In this document: piece after piece, positions 12,731 through 23,600 of the stretch
Layout: every line of letters begins with the position of its first letter
How positions within the stretch are numbered: the first letter of the stretch is position 1
DNA from: Edolisoma coerulescens
Taxonomy: Eukaryota > Chordata > Aves > Passeriformes > Campephagidae
Direction of reading: 5' to 3'
Assembly (NCBI GenBank): GCA_013397115.1
Contig: VWZW01006289.1
Coordinates: 1,233,586 to 1,297,585, forward strand
Length of the DNA: 64,000 bases
Notes under the pieces: model-generated
The model's database searches: none
Seen by the model: only the letters and a program-made list of their open reading frames with translations
Told to the model about the DNA's origin: nothing
Translations under genes and position numbers: made by a program

Positions 12731-13071
12731 TGATTGTAGCCTTTCAATACTTGAAGGGGGCTTGTAAGAAAGATGGGGTCAAACTTCTTAGCAGGCCCTG
12801 TAGTGACAGGACAAGGGGCAATCCTTTATAACTAAAAGAGGGTAAGTTTAGATATAAGGAAGAAATTCTTTACAACGAGGGTGTTGAAACACTGGATCAC
12901 CTGCAACAGAGCAGCTGCAGATGCTCCATTCCTGGAAACATTTGAGGTTGACAGGAGGACTGTGAGCAAACCTGGTCTAATGAAGGTGCCCACAATGGAG
13001 GCAGGGTTGGAACGAGATGGCCCTTAAAGGTCCCTTCCAACCCAAACCATTCTACAACTCTGAGTTTCTCA
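12731..13071 (+). mobile_element. CR1 3' end, third copy
   Basis: CR1 3' portion matching 12,016-12,356, followed by the same unique flank to 13,201. Probably the same genomic element as at 11,718-12,356, shown twice by the assembly. Confidence 0.85.
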
Positions 13072-13429
13072 GTACAGAAAAGCTGTTCTCTCTTGACTCT
13101 GCAAGGGCTTTCTGCTCCTTGGGGCAAAGGAGGTTCCGCTGAACAGTCATTGGCACAGTTCTGGTTTGGGCCAGGTAGGGCTTTCTTACATGACTACCGT
13201 GCATATTTTGGGAAGCATGGACCAAGGACCATTCCCAAAGCAGTCTTGACGTACTTTCCCCCTTTGAAGGGCAGGGGAGTTCAATGCCACAGATACAGGC
13301 TGGTTGGTCTCTGCCTGTTGCAGCTCCTGCCCAAAAACATTCCCAAATGCCTGTAGTTTACTGCCACAGACAAAGCTGATGCAAATCTGATGAAACCCTT
13401 AAATCTACAGCAGGTAGATCTAGTCAGGG

Positions 13430-13690
13430 TTAATTGGTAAATTTAATTTGTAGTGGACATTAAAAAATCGTGAGTTTAAAACACCATATGCTCCAGCTAC
13501 GCTATAAGATTAGTTTTCTAGACACAGAGACATTACGGACAAACTGAGCGCGAACCGAAAAGATCTGACAGCCCTTATTGTCACTGAACTACAAGGTAAT
13601 TATCTTGTGTAACTTTTCATTGCACAAATTAAGGCAGCGCGTCTTGGCACATCCCTGCTATGCCACAGTCTGCCATTTAAAAGAAAGACC
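13430..13690. promoter_or_regulatory. Possible conserved non-coding element
   Basis: Non-repetitive segment with TTAATTGGTAAATTTAATTTG, CACCATATGC, an unusual CpG-containing run GAGCGCGAACCGAAAAG inside otherwise CpG-poor intron, and AAGGTAATTATC. CpGs surviving in intron DNA suggest constraint or an unmethylated regulatory site. This is a weak inference without an alignment. Confidence 0.2.
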
Positions 13691-15520
13691 TACTGGGGCC
13701 ATCACAGGCTAATGACAAACTTTTAGGAATGACCCTGTAGCTTGTCCTCTGCTGCCCTTCCTTTCTCCTTTCCTCCTCTGTTGAGATTTCTGCATTTTCC
13801 AATTCACGTCATATTAACGGATCATCATTCAGGATATAGGAAAAAGATGGTATCATGGCTTTTCATGAGGATGGAAAACTATTTTGCCCTTTTGGCAATG
13901 GAGGCAATTGTTTTCCTCATCTGGTGGCAGCATGACATGCCCACAAGAAATAGAGTGTCTGAAGGAACCCTGTGTACAGAGTTCACTCTAAGATAGGAGC
14001 TGTTACACTTCTCCACCAGGAAGGAAGATTATTTTCTTTTTAAAGGTAGAGCTAGGAAAGAATGGGGGAAAAGCAACCTTTTGCTGGATAACTGCAGATG
14101 AAAAGCCATCTAACCTTCAGGAAACTCCTGTTTTCAGCATAGGGCATGGAAATCAAATGTATTGAAAGCACTCCCAGTCCAGCCCCTGCATGATGGAACA
14201 AGGCTTTGTGGTCCAGCTGCCAGCTGGGGAGATGATGACAGCATTCCCCTCTGATTTCAAAGAAAGCAAAACCTTAGTTTATGCAGGCAGAATTTTAAGC
14301 TGATTATTCTCTGGCCTCAGCTGAGCCTTAGCATTTTTAATATAGCTTTGGTTTGGTTTTGTATAGCACAGATGACTTAGTGAGCAATTCCAGCTCTTGG
14401 CTTTATTAATCTGAACATCTAATAAACTAAACATTCTTCTCTGTTTACTTTAGCAGACATCTATTCTTATATATAAGATTTTGTGTATATCTAAGTAGAC
14501 GTGGCCTCCAAGTGTCACACTGAATTCAGGGAAAAGCCCCATGGATCAAAGAGCACCTCACAGCCAACTGCTTCCTATGCCACCAGCACCTCTTTGTGAA
14601 AACCCAAGTCCTTCTTTAAACTAACAACACTGTTTTGTGGACGTTCTGAATGAGACAAGGAAAGGGCAGTCAGTCACGCAGGACAACACGTTATACACTT
14701 AATTGAGCATTGGCAACAGCACTGTCACCCACTGACGTGCCTGTATGGTTGGGAAAGTGCACAGGGATAGCTGCTGCTGCCATGATCCAGCGATGCTTGC
14801 CGGGGTGACCAGAGAAAAAGGTGTGTCCATACCCAAGGAGACTCACTGGCCACGGACTGCTCGCAGGGATATTATCGCACAAAGCTGCAACGTACGCCAC
14901 TACTTCTGTACCACAATTAAAAAGTTTTAAAACCAAACATTTTAAAATTAAATACTAACAGAGAATATTAAGCTGCTTAATTATGGAAAAGGCCTTTTCC
15001 TTCATATTATACAGCAAGAAAACGCCTATCAGACTTTGACTACAGAGCTACATTGTCTGCCCTACCTGCCTGCAGCAGTACCACAGACCAGTGTCACCTT
15101 CTCAACCCCAAGCACAAGCTCTGATCCTTAAGGCTTCTAAGGCATCTTCAAGGGGGGCATTCACCACAAGCAAAAATTTCTTTCCTCTGTTCAGATTCAG
15201 TCTTCTAGAAGATACAAGATCAATTTTGACAATGAAAAAAGACACCTCATTGAGGGGCAAATCAAGCAGTTTTGGCTGGCTAGACAGCAAGATGTTAATT
15301 TGGGGAAAGAGAAAGGAAGCTGTGGTGTTCAGCCTTGCATGGTCTACTGAAACATGAACCTCCTGCCACTATTTACAGGTGCTTATTTGCCTGTCCCCTA
15401 CAGATTTCACTGAAAAGGAGTTCCTTCCTTCGGTAAGCTCAAGTAGAAAGGTCTAAATAGTAAAGATAGGGTTGGTCTAGACTGGTGTTTTGTAGAGGTA
15501 AAGGCAAGCTAAAACCAGAG

Positions 15521-15537
15521 CCTCGTTGATGACGAGG
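15521..15537. repeat. Perfect short inverted repeat
   Basis: CCTCGT and ACGAGG flank a five-base loop TGATG. A C-box-like TGATGA overlaps the loop, but no matching C/D snoRNA layout (D box CTGA with a terminal stem) was found. Probably chance. Confidence 0.3.
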
Positions 15538-15654
15538 TGCTGCAACTGCTTTCTGGAGTTAATGGATGACTTGAAGTTGTCCTGTTGATGAGGCTTTTCA
15601 GGACAAAACCGCCTACGACAAATCTCTGGCTGTTGCAGCCAGATGAGGTTTTTG

Positions 15655-15660
15655 AATAAA

Positions 15661-15692
<32 letters not shown>
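15655..15692 (+). repeat. AATAAA followed by a 30-base A tract
   Basis: AATAAA at 15,655-15,660 is followed, after an AT, by thirty consecutive A residues (15,663-15,692). This could be the tail of a processed retrocopy. However, the signal abuts the tract instead of lying 10-30 bases before it, no clear target-site duplication was seen, and the upstream 200 bases match no gene I know. A simple A-rich repeat is more likely. Confidence 0.5.
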
Positions 15693-15694
<2 letters not shown>

Positions 15695-16493
15695 TTGATT
15701 TCAGGAGGGATTATTTGAAACAGTATTGGTGTTACTGAAGGCTTACCAGCAGGCTGCACAACCTGGAAAGCAATTGCTGCTGCTGCAGCTAATCAGGCTG
15801 TTTGAGGGCCAGGAGAGAGGGCAGGCTGTGAGCAGTGGGACAGCAGTAATGAGGTGGCTGGCTCTGCCAGCCAAGGTCAGCTTACTGGAGGCATGAGAGA
15901 CCAGAGAGCTTCTGATGCTTTAAAAGGGCTGGAAGATAAAATGTATTATTGTGACTACTTCATGTGTTGCACTGGTTCCAGGGAACTGTCAGCTTCAATT
16001 TGTTCCTCCCATTGAAAAGAAGAAAGATGCTCGCATACTTCTGTGCTAATCCGTCATTTCTTTTGTGCTGGTTGGGAAGTAAAAATTACAGGATACCCTT
16101 GCAACATAGAAAGGGATAAGGAAAAGATAACTTCAGGAAAAAAAGGCCAGTTACTTCTTGTGTCATGCTTAGAGGACTCGCTTCTTGAGGCCTCTGGGTA
16201 CAGAGCCTGGATGCAAAGAGTAAGGCAAGGTCTGTACTCAGGGCTGCCAAAAAGCAATTCAAGTACACCAGGAACCTGCCCTTCTCCACATCTACCAAAT
16301 CCCGTGGGGCAGCGTGTACTGGGATCATCTTTTTTGATCATGGCTGGGTTCCTGGAGCCTCATTGCAGCTCCCTAATTAACCTGGATGGGGTTGGGGAGG
16401 GGGAATCCTCTTTCTGCCCACCAGCAAAAATACTTCAAAGCTAGAGCTGAAGAGCAAAAACTCAAGGGATTGAATCCAAATCCCCTGGACGCA

Positions 16494-16778
16494 GACCTGT
16501 AGTGACAAGAGAAGGGGTAATGGTTTTAAACTACGAGAGGGCAGATTTAAGGTAGATGTAAGAATATTTTTTTTTTTACAATGAGGGTGGTGAAACACTG
16601 CCAGAGGTTGCCCAGAGAGGTGGTAGATGCCCCATCCCTGGAAACATTCAAGGTCAGGTTGGACAGGTCTCTGAGGAATCTGATATACTTGAAGATGTCC
16701 CTGCTCATTGCAGGGGGATTGGACTAGATGGCCTTTAAAAGTCCCTTCCAACCTAAGCCATTCCGTGATTCTGTGAAG
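16494..16778 (+). mobile_element. CR1 LINE 3' fragment
   Basis: Short 5'-truncated CR1 on the plus strand, antisense to RIPOR2. It begins CCTGTAGTGACAAGAGAAGG and contains GGTGGTGAAACACTGCCAGA, GCCCCATCCCTGGAAACATT and CCCTGCTCATTGCAGGGGGA. It ends GTCCCTTCCAACCTAAGCCA with CCGTGATTCTGTG as the terminal repeats. It is better preserved than the element at 11.7 kb over the same region. Confidence 0.93.
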
Positions 16779-19149
16779 GTTGAGATAAAACTGATGACCA
16801 CTTGCTGTAAAACAACAGCTGAAGGAGTCTGTCCCTAGGCTGCCAAATGGGGGTAATACCAGCTCCCAGAGAAGATGACCTTGTACCCACTGCTTCCTTT
16901 CTCCCTGAAATACCCGCCTGGAGCAGGTGCCAGAGCACCAGCTTTATGGGAAGGTACAGGACAGGATTAAGCCAGCCCCAGGCCAGCCACACAGCCCACA
17001 TGGCTGCAGAGAAGTGAGGGCATGAGCAGCATCTGCACTGAGGAGCAGAAATAAAGCTGCAGAACAGCTGTGGACAAGAAAATGCAGTTTCTGCTTTGAT
17101 TTAGGGTATGTAGGGAAGGACAGTCGTGGAGCTCAAACTGAGCTGACTGCCCAGCCTTAGCTAAGACATTCCTGACATTAGGCAGAGAGATATAACATGA
17201 TCCAGGTTACTGCATCCAGAGTTGGCTTCCGCTGCCGATCTCCTTCCAGCTCTCTCGTGGGGAGTTGGCAAAGCCCATCCTGCCATTCGTCCTCCAGCCG
17301 CCTGGCTCCTCTGCTCACAGACCGCCCTTCTGCCTTTGCTCTGGTGTAACTGAACTGTCTGAAGGACAGCATGGGAAACAAAGATGTTGGCAACTGAAAT
17401 TCTCATTGACTCTGTTATGTGTCCAAAGTGCAGCCATCATGGTTTGTAAAGTCTCCCGGAGCAAAATTGCTTCTGCTCTCAAAAGACTTTATATTTGACT
17501 TTAAATTCAAAGTGGGCCCAGTTCTTTCTCTTTGCCTTCTAAAAGGGCAAGCACATCTTGGAGTCAGTGCCACAACCTGTGCAAAACTAGTCGGGGGAAA
17601 AAAAATTCAGTGCATGTTCTTCCTGATTAATTTTGAAAATCTCCTGCTAAGAAACTTCTTTAGCAACCTCCCTTTCAGAAAATCAGCAGGCACTGTAAGC
17701 TGAGTGAACAAAACAATGACCTCCAAGCTCCTGCTAAGTGAGAAAACAATTTTTTTTTCCCTTCCATTTTGTTAATAGAGTCATCCAGGAACTACACAGC
17801 TTGAAAGTGCTGTGACAGGCCCCTATCTGATACTAATTCATATCCCAGTCCTCTCTAACAAGCCCATCCCAGGGTGCCAGAAGCGTGTGTTCAGGCACTG
17901 CTCTCCTCACTTCCTTCCCAGTCTGCTTTCAGCTGATGCTTTGTGCTGGCTGAATGGCCACAGATACAAGCTGTCTATCTCCCTGCTGTTCGCAGCCTAG
18001 CTTGCCTGATGAAAACTACCCCCGTTGAGTGGGTTGTCTGGGAGCAGCTTGTCACTGCCACATGTGTAGCATCAGGAAAAAAAAAAAAAAGTCAAACCAG
18101 CCGTCCCTTTTTTGGAAAAAGCCAATGCTGCCTCTAGTTCTCACTCCCACTTCTTCCCAGCAGGAAAGCAAGGCGGCTTCCCCGGACCTTTTCCAGCAGC
18201 GCATTTTGCGTGGAAGTTCCCTTTCTGCCTGTTCAGGCTTCAGAATATCAAAGAGCAAGAGGTAACCCTGCATGGCATGTGTAAACATGCTGCTGTGAGC
18301 TTTGAGGCCGTGCTTTGCACCACTCTTAGCCCAAGTGTTTGTTCTGTGACATGGGTGAATAAAATGGTCATGTGCCTTGAAAGCACAAGGGAAGCAAAGC
18401 ACCTTTTTCACTTACAGATGCTCCTTCACAAACCACACACTTCTCCACCTACACATTCCCAAGCATTTAAGAAATATTAATTCTGCTGCAGAAAAACCTC
18501 TAAGGTATAACTGTATTGTCATTCTAGAGAGGAGTAGCAACATGAAAAGGCTCAGTGCTCTGTTTCTTATGCAGGATCCTGGAAAGAAATTCAACATGTT
18601 GGCTCTTAAAAACAAAATCAAACGAAGAAAACCTCCAAAGCCCTCACTTTGTCAAGGAAATGATGCTTGGATGTTAAACCAACATCAGGTTATGGATGCT
18701 GGGATTGTAAAAGTTCACATTGCACAAGTGCTTATCTGCACTTGCAGGCAGCACAGTCACCATCTTAAGTGACTGCCCTAGGCTTCAGTTACTAGCTTAG
18801 AAAATACGGGATTTATGGGGAAAAAAGATAAACTCTGCTTCCTTTAGACTCCCACTGTGCAACATATATACCCACCCACATTTATTTAAATGTGGAACAA
18901 TCTGTCACATTTGCCCATTATGGTTATAAAGCAGGGCTCCAAACCGATCCCAGTGGGTACCTTTCTGAGTCTGGCCACAAAAACTGGATCACATTCTATC
19001 TCCTCCCGGCGTGTGAAGATCTCGAAGACAGCTGGTCAACCAGCACGGCAATCTTTCGGGAAACACACCTTCCCCCTGTCTCCTTCCTTAAGCTCTCTGT
19101 TTGGGTATGCTCCTGCTTTTGTTTATGCAGGAGAGGGATACTTCTGAAA
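16779..19149 (-). other. RIPOR2: RIPOR2 intron 1, promoter-side part
   Basis: Non-coding intron with an A-run near 18,079. I see no mobile element. A plus-strand open frame at 18,377-18,772 contains a basic stretch (KNKIKRRKPPKPS) after an acceptor-like TTTCTTATGCAG, but it matches no family I know and is not called as a gene. Confidence 0.6.
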
Positions 19150-19330
19150 CCTAATTAACCACTGGAGAAGATGATGTTTCTGTTTGGGAGCGTGTTCCCT
19201 GCCCCGGGCTCCAGCTGCGTGACAGCAGCTCAAACACGGTAATTAAGATGAGCGTGGCTGAATGCACGGCCAGATTAATGAACGCTGAAATTACACTGGG
19301 AATACACTCAGCTCTTCCCAGAGAGATGTA
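19150..19330. promoter_or_regulatory. Possible conserved element just inside intron 1
   Basis: Segment about 0.7 kb downstream, in gene sense, of the CpG-island first exons. It contains CCTAATTAACC, GGTAATTAAGATG, AGATTAATGAACG and a palindromic CAGCTGCGTGACAGCAGCTC region. Paired TAATTA-type cores suggest a homeodomain-responsive intronic enhancer. This rests on base content only. Confidence 0.2.
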
Positions 19331-19969
19331 TGAAAGGGTGCAAAGGCAGCACGGCCACAAGCACACAGTTTCCAGAAAGCTTTTTGAAACTTTGAGAGAC
19401 AGCAAAATGCTCGGCAAACACAGCAACAGAAAGACCAGTCACAGGATTAGGGTGACCTTTTGTAACCAGGGCATTCAGAGGTAAACTGAAGAGCAATGCC
19501 AGTGTGTAATGTATTTGCATCAGTCCTTGGGAACGATCCAGAGGACTGAAAAGGGAACTTAAGAGGGTCTAAGCTCTCCTCCAACCAGTAATACCATAAA
19601 AGCCCACTGGAAATAGAAAGACAAGACCTAAGGAAACGCCGAGGCTTTTTTACGGCAAAAAGGCTAAGCACTTCCACACTCTGTGAGAAAACATTAAGCC
19701 AGTTTCATGTCCCTCAGACAACACCCACGTCCAAGATTTTCTTCACAATCACAGCCTAAAACCATGCCCAGGACGCCCCAAAAGAGCACCTCTGCCCTCC
19801 TCAAAACCTTGCCGCCGCCGGCAGATGAGCGGGGTCGGGACCCGCTCCTGTGAGCGCGGCTCCTCAGCCCCGCAGCCCTGGAGCTGGGCTCGGCCACGTC
19901 CCCGCTGGGCAGCCCTTTCCTTCCCCCGCGGGCGGCGGGCCCGCACCCTCCGGGAGCCCGGCCGGGTAC

Positions 19970-20100
19970 CTGTTGCTGCCGGCGGTGCTGCCGCGGCTCA
20001 CAGTCCGCTCTCGGACGCCGCTCGCCCGCCGCCGCCCAGCGCTCCTCGGACACCGCCGTGCCCCATCCCGGGCGGCAGCGCCCGCAGCCGGAAAGCTAGT
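19970..20100 (-). other. RIPOR2: Candidate non-coding RIPOR2 first exon (1c)
   Basis: The minus strand of the CpG island has the donor CAACAG|GTACCC at 19,970/19,969. Spliced to exon 2, the long frame across it would stop soon after the junction, so it would act as 5' UTR with translation starting at the usual ATG in exon 2. The 5' limit is unknown; I set it at the AT-rich tract. It carries a short upstream open frame. Transcript data would decide. Confidence 0.4.
19998..20066 (-). other. Upstream open reading frame in candidate exon 1c
   Basis: ATG at 20,066-20,064 reads MGHGGVRGALGGGG and stops at TGA (20,000-19,998) after 22 codons. Its context GGGATGG is reasonable (G at -3 and +4). If exon 1c is used, this frame could lower translation from the RIPOR2 start. 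It may equally be chance in GC-rich DNA. Confidence 0.3.
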
Positions 20101-20104
20101 AACA

Positions 20105-20172
20105 GCGAGTAATAATAATTTAAAAAAAAAAATTAAAGTTTTAAAATTAAATTAAAAAATAAAATTAGAAGA
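20105..20172. repeat. AT-rich tract inside the CpG island
   Basis: About 68 bases made almost only of A and T, with AATAATAATTT, ten consecutive A residues and repeated TTAAA/TAAAAT motifs, in the middle of very GC-rich DNA. It separates candidate first exons 1b and 1c. Stiff A/T tracts of this kind often exclude nucleosomes at promoters. Confidence 0.7.
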
Positions 20173-20413
20173 AGCGAGGGCAGCGCGTCTCCCGCCGCCG
20201 CGCACCGCCGCTCTGGCAGCGAACAGAGCCGCTGCCGGCTTTTCCTTGTGGAGCTGCGGGAGGGAGGAGGAGGCGGAGGCGGAGGAGGGGGCGGAGGCGG
20301 TGCTGCCGCGCGGCCGCGGCCCGCCCCCAGCCCGCGGGCGGTGCGGGGTGCGGAGCCTCCCGGGCTCGGGCCTGCGGGAGGTGGCGGAGCCGGCGCTGCC
20401 GGTGCCTCCGTAC

Positions 20414-20501
20414 CTTTTTGGGAGCGGCGGCGGTGCGGCCGCTCCGTTTTTTCGTTCGATGCGTCTGGCCCCTCAGGCCGTTTGTCCCAAAGACGGAACA
20501 T
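20414..20501 (-). CDS. RIPOR2: Candidate RIPOR2 alternative first exon (1b)
   Basis: Open minus-strand frame from ATG at 20,501-20,499: 29 codons (MFRLWDKRPEGPD ... RRRSQK) plus one base, up to the donor CAAAAAG|GTACGG. The phase-1 end joins exon 2 as a GGA codon and runs on through ISPRLPEI into MSIGSHSF without a stop, giving an N-terminus about 38 residues longer and rich in basic residues. Against coding use, the ATG context is weak (C at -3, T at +4), and the frame stays open upstream to 20,729, so the true start or TSS is uncertain. The exon may be purely 5' UTR. I do not recall this N-terminus from a known isoform. Confidence 0.45.
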
Positions 20502-20607
20502 CCGCAAAATCCCTCTGACCCTTCCCGCGTGGAATGGGGCAGGGAACGGGCTGCCGCCGCTTGCCTTCCCCGTGGCCGGTGGGCCACTCGCTGCAGCCTC
20601 CGTTGCC

Positions 20608-23600
20608 TTCAGTAGTGTGTATGAAAGCTCTAAATTTGGATATTGGGCGGGCTGAAGACAGCAGTTGAAGGCGAACGTAAATGAAAGAACGTTGCAATGA
20701 ATAGATCTTGCATTTCTTCCTTTAAGCATCTTTCCTGTTACCTCAAGAAAAAAAAGGCAGGAATACCGTATTTTACCAGAGACTGTGAGGTATTTTCTTC
20801 AAATTTAGTCTTCCTTCCAAAATGTATAGTCCTATTTACTATCAATATATCTCTCTAGAGAGAGATGGATTTTGCATATGTTTATTGCTACCCTTAGGAC
20901 TTCTTCATTTCTTTTCTATGACTTTTTTTTTAATACTGGACTTTACATCAGCCAACGGAAGTACCAGACATGCATGTTGTATTTTCTATACGATTTGCTG
21001 TTCCTCTGCCAGCATTTAAAGCTGTTGTAGGGTCCTTCAACAAGCTCTCCCTTGTGCCTCTTAAACAGCTGCAAGTGCTTCTTTTTTGGGAGAGGGAGTG
21101 AGGGGCAGAGGGAATCCCTGGCAAATTTATGGCATTGGTAAATAGACACAATTTGGAAGGAGGCTTGAGAAGTCAATGCTGATACCCTCCCTATATTCCT
21201 GTATCTTTCCGCATTTGGGTCAGGGTAGGTAGACTCACCACTTTGACTGCAAGTATTTTTCATTGAGTACACTGACCTGTCACACAGAGGATGATACTGT
21301 ATATAGAAGTTAAGCAAATGACAAGGAAGACAGTGTTAGGTTTTTACAGAGCATTGTGAATGTAAAACAACCCCCAAAACTGTCCCTGAATAAAAAAACC
21401 AAGCTGCCAATTCCAGATGACCTATCATCTTAAGTAATTTTCAGCAGGAGTAATGAACGTGAATTATTTATATTGTATTCTGAAAATAAACCCTGTAGCC
21501 TTAGAAAGCAGAAATGAGAGAAAATTACTCCAGATTCAGTAAAAGCAGAAAAGGATGCTCTTCGCACTGGTGTGCAGACCTCTGGGGCCTACAGGCCATT
21601 TCCAGGCTTTCTGAGTTCAGATGGGCTCTGCAGCACCCACGGCTGTGGCATTTCCAGAGGCACCCATTTCTCCACTAGGAAATGTGTAGGGACTGTTGCC
21701 AGCACAGTGTCACTGCTGCAGCTCCAAGGCAAAATTTTAAGGGTGACCTTTCTACATCTCTGACTGAATCAACTATTCCCCCATTTCATGTGTGTCACAT
21801 AGGATGTGAACTCTGAGGCAAAGGCGGAGAAGTCACTTTCTGGAAAAAGCAGCTGCGCGCTTTGGGCTATGGAATGCCAGGGAAAGAGGAGAGGAAATAT
21901 TTGTGGCAATGCTGAAAGCTATAAATGTCTCATCATGCATACTTAATATGTGTTTGAGTCCATTTCAGCCTTTTAGGGGGTGGCAGCTCTCACTCTGGAA
22001 GGCTGGTTAATTTGTTAAAGGTTTTCAGTGCCATAGACTAATTGCAGCATCTTACTTCAACCTGGAGCCTCCTACAGTTCTGGTCAATTGTTACAAATTC
22101 CCTCTAGCCTTTTTGATCTTATCTTGCAGAAGATTTTTTGAACTTAAGGTTGCAGATGCAAATCACCTCATTCATATTGCAGCCTCCTCTTTCAAGGAAA
22201 TCTCCTCTATCCTATGCAAATACGTGTGATAGGGATGTATGAGCTGTTTCTCTTGGTTTCTCAATATAGTTTAGCATAGCAAATGCAGAAAACTACTCTC
22301 CTCCTCTCCATCATCCCAAGCCCTACACACACTCCTGTTTCTCTACCCCCAGTGCTTGTTGAAACAGCTGGGAGACTGAGTAGGTTTATGGATGCTCTAG
22401 ATAAAAATCTTTGCCCCACTTAGTCCTTCTGGACATGTATTCATCCTGACACACATGCTTTTGAAAGGCTCGGGACAGTCATTCCACGTGTGTCTTGTTT
22501 TGCTAATTCAGTGGAAATTGCCAGAGAGCTCTGTCTCCCTCCATCATCAGGCAGGAACTGAAGCTGCCATTGTATTGTGGCTGTGATCATGCTACTATGC
22601 CTATAAATTATTCACGGTATTGCAGCATAATCTTCTGTTATGTTAAAAATAGGTCATCATGAGTGTCCCCAGTGAAATTTCTAAGTGACAACAGCTGATT
22701 TTAGCTTTGTCTCCAGAAAGCAGTGACCTTTTCAAAGCAGTAATTGACAATTATGGTGTACTTCTATCTCTGTGACAGCTCCAGTGCACCTTCACAAACA
22801 CTAATTCTCAGCAATGGTAACCCCACATTATACTTGAGACAACTAAACTAGAGCTACTTAAATTACCTGCGGAGCTTTGCTGAAGCACTTTGCTTTCTAT
22901 TAGCCTTTGCTTCCAGGCCAAAGAGTAAATCAGGATTATCAGAGAAGAGATTAAAGTCTGAGAATACCTATGTGCTCTGCTCCTCCCAGGCACTCAGAAA
23001 GCTTCTGGAAAGGGCTGAGCAGGATTTTCTGGCTGATATGCATCACTTACACATCTCTCTGGAGGGGGTGGATATGTGAAGAAGTACTTCACCTTTCCCA
23101 TTGCCACACAGTCTCCAGCCCACTGAATCCCCTGAATCAAGAGAGCAGGAGGCTTTCTGGTCCGTTGCAGACCTAGAGAAACCTGGGAAGTGGAAGCACG
23201 ACCCAGTAGTCTGGATAGGGGTCTGAGGGAGAGCCTCTTTATTTCCCCCATAAGATACTGTGTGGGAGGGCTCTGTGTGGACCCCCCTGAAAACGTGGAA
23301 TATTGTTGAAATTTCCCTGCTTGCTGTGGGGATGTATGTCTGTTATGCAGATACAAAGACTTAGCTCAGGCCTGGGTGACTTCATTCACCTGGAAGCAAG
23401 GACTGGTGGTGGGTGGCAATACTCAGCAGACCATGCAGACAGCAATTTGCATGGAGGTCTCTTGTTAGTGTGTTCAGACCAGCAAGAGACCAAAGGAGGT
23501 GGTGGGGATAGTTGGGCAGACCATAGCTTTGAGCTTTGGGTGCCTGAGGTAGATCAGGCCTGCCCTAGCCTTTAAGGAAGACAATTTATACATGTTTTCT

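Larger units (their letters stand above)
12016..13201. repeat. Three-copy block bounded by single Ns (probable false assembly duplication)
   Basis: Bases 12,016-12,486 reappear at 12,731-13,201 with a constant offset of 715 and, as far as I can compare by eye, no difference. Between them, bounded by single Ns at 12,487 and 12,730, is a third partial copy (12,488-12,729). It matches 12,124-12,360 but has a 5-base insertion ACTAG and at least one substitution (CCTACAAC for CCTGCAAC). The repeated unit runs from inside the CR1 into unique flanking DNA (CAGTCATTGGCACAGTTCTG). This looks like overlapping contig ends that were not merged plus one stray allele or read contig, rather than a real tandem duplication. 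Confidence 0.85.
13202..16486 (-). other. RIPOR2: RIPOR2 intron 1, middle part
   Basis: Non-coding intron with no recognised gene or mobile element. It holds a 30-base A tract at 15,663-15,692 and a candidate conserved element near 13.43-13.69 kb, both listed separately. Short open frames on both strands have no family features. Confidence 0.6.
19810..20607 (-). promoter_or_regulatory. RIPOR2: CpG island, candidate RIPOR2 promoter
   Basis: The only large CpG island in the window, about 0.8 kb, with many GC-box-like motifs (GGGGGCGGAGGCGG, CCGCCCCCAG). It is split by an AT-rich tract at 20,105-20,172. Two good minus-strand donors lie in it (after 20,414 and after 19,970). Both point toward exon 2, so it most likely drives RIPOR2 from one or two start sites. 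No TATA box stands out. Plus-strand open frames rich in Gly, Ala and Pro across it are GC-driven shadows. Confidence 0.75.

Noticed and set aside
15513..15600. Possible C/D snoRNA around TGATGA motifs
   Set aside because: C-box-like motifs are present but there is no correctly placed D box and no terminal stem.
18377..18772. 131-codon plus-strand frame with acceptor-like TTTCTTATGCAG and a basic KNKIKRRKPPKPS stretch
   Set aside because: No family match, no clear donor partner, and opposite strand to the only known gene. Worth revisiting only if plus-strand RNA is found.
20248..20655. Gly/Ala-rich 135-codon plus-strand frame in the CpG island
   Set aside because: A low-complexity product of GGA/GGC repeats in a promoter. 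No plus-strand gene context.
20133..20729. 198-codon minus-strand frame across the CpG island as one protein
   Set aside because: Most of its length is GC-driven Pro/Arg/Ala sequence running past a good splice donor. Only the part before the donor at 20,414 is kept, as a candidate RIPOR2 first exon.
22994..23356. 120-codon minus-strand frame, suspected LTR or retroviral remnant
   Set aside because: No TG...CA ends, primer-binding site, polypurine tract or viral protein motif could be seen.
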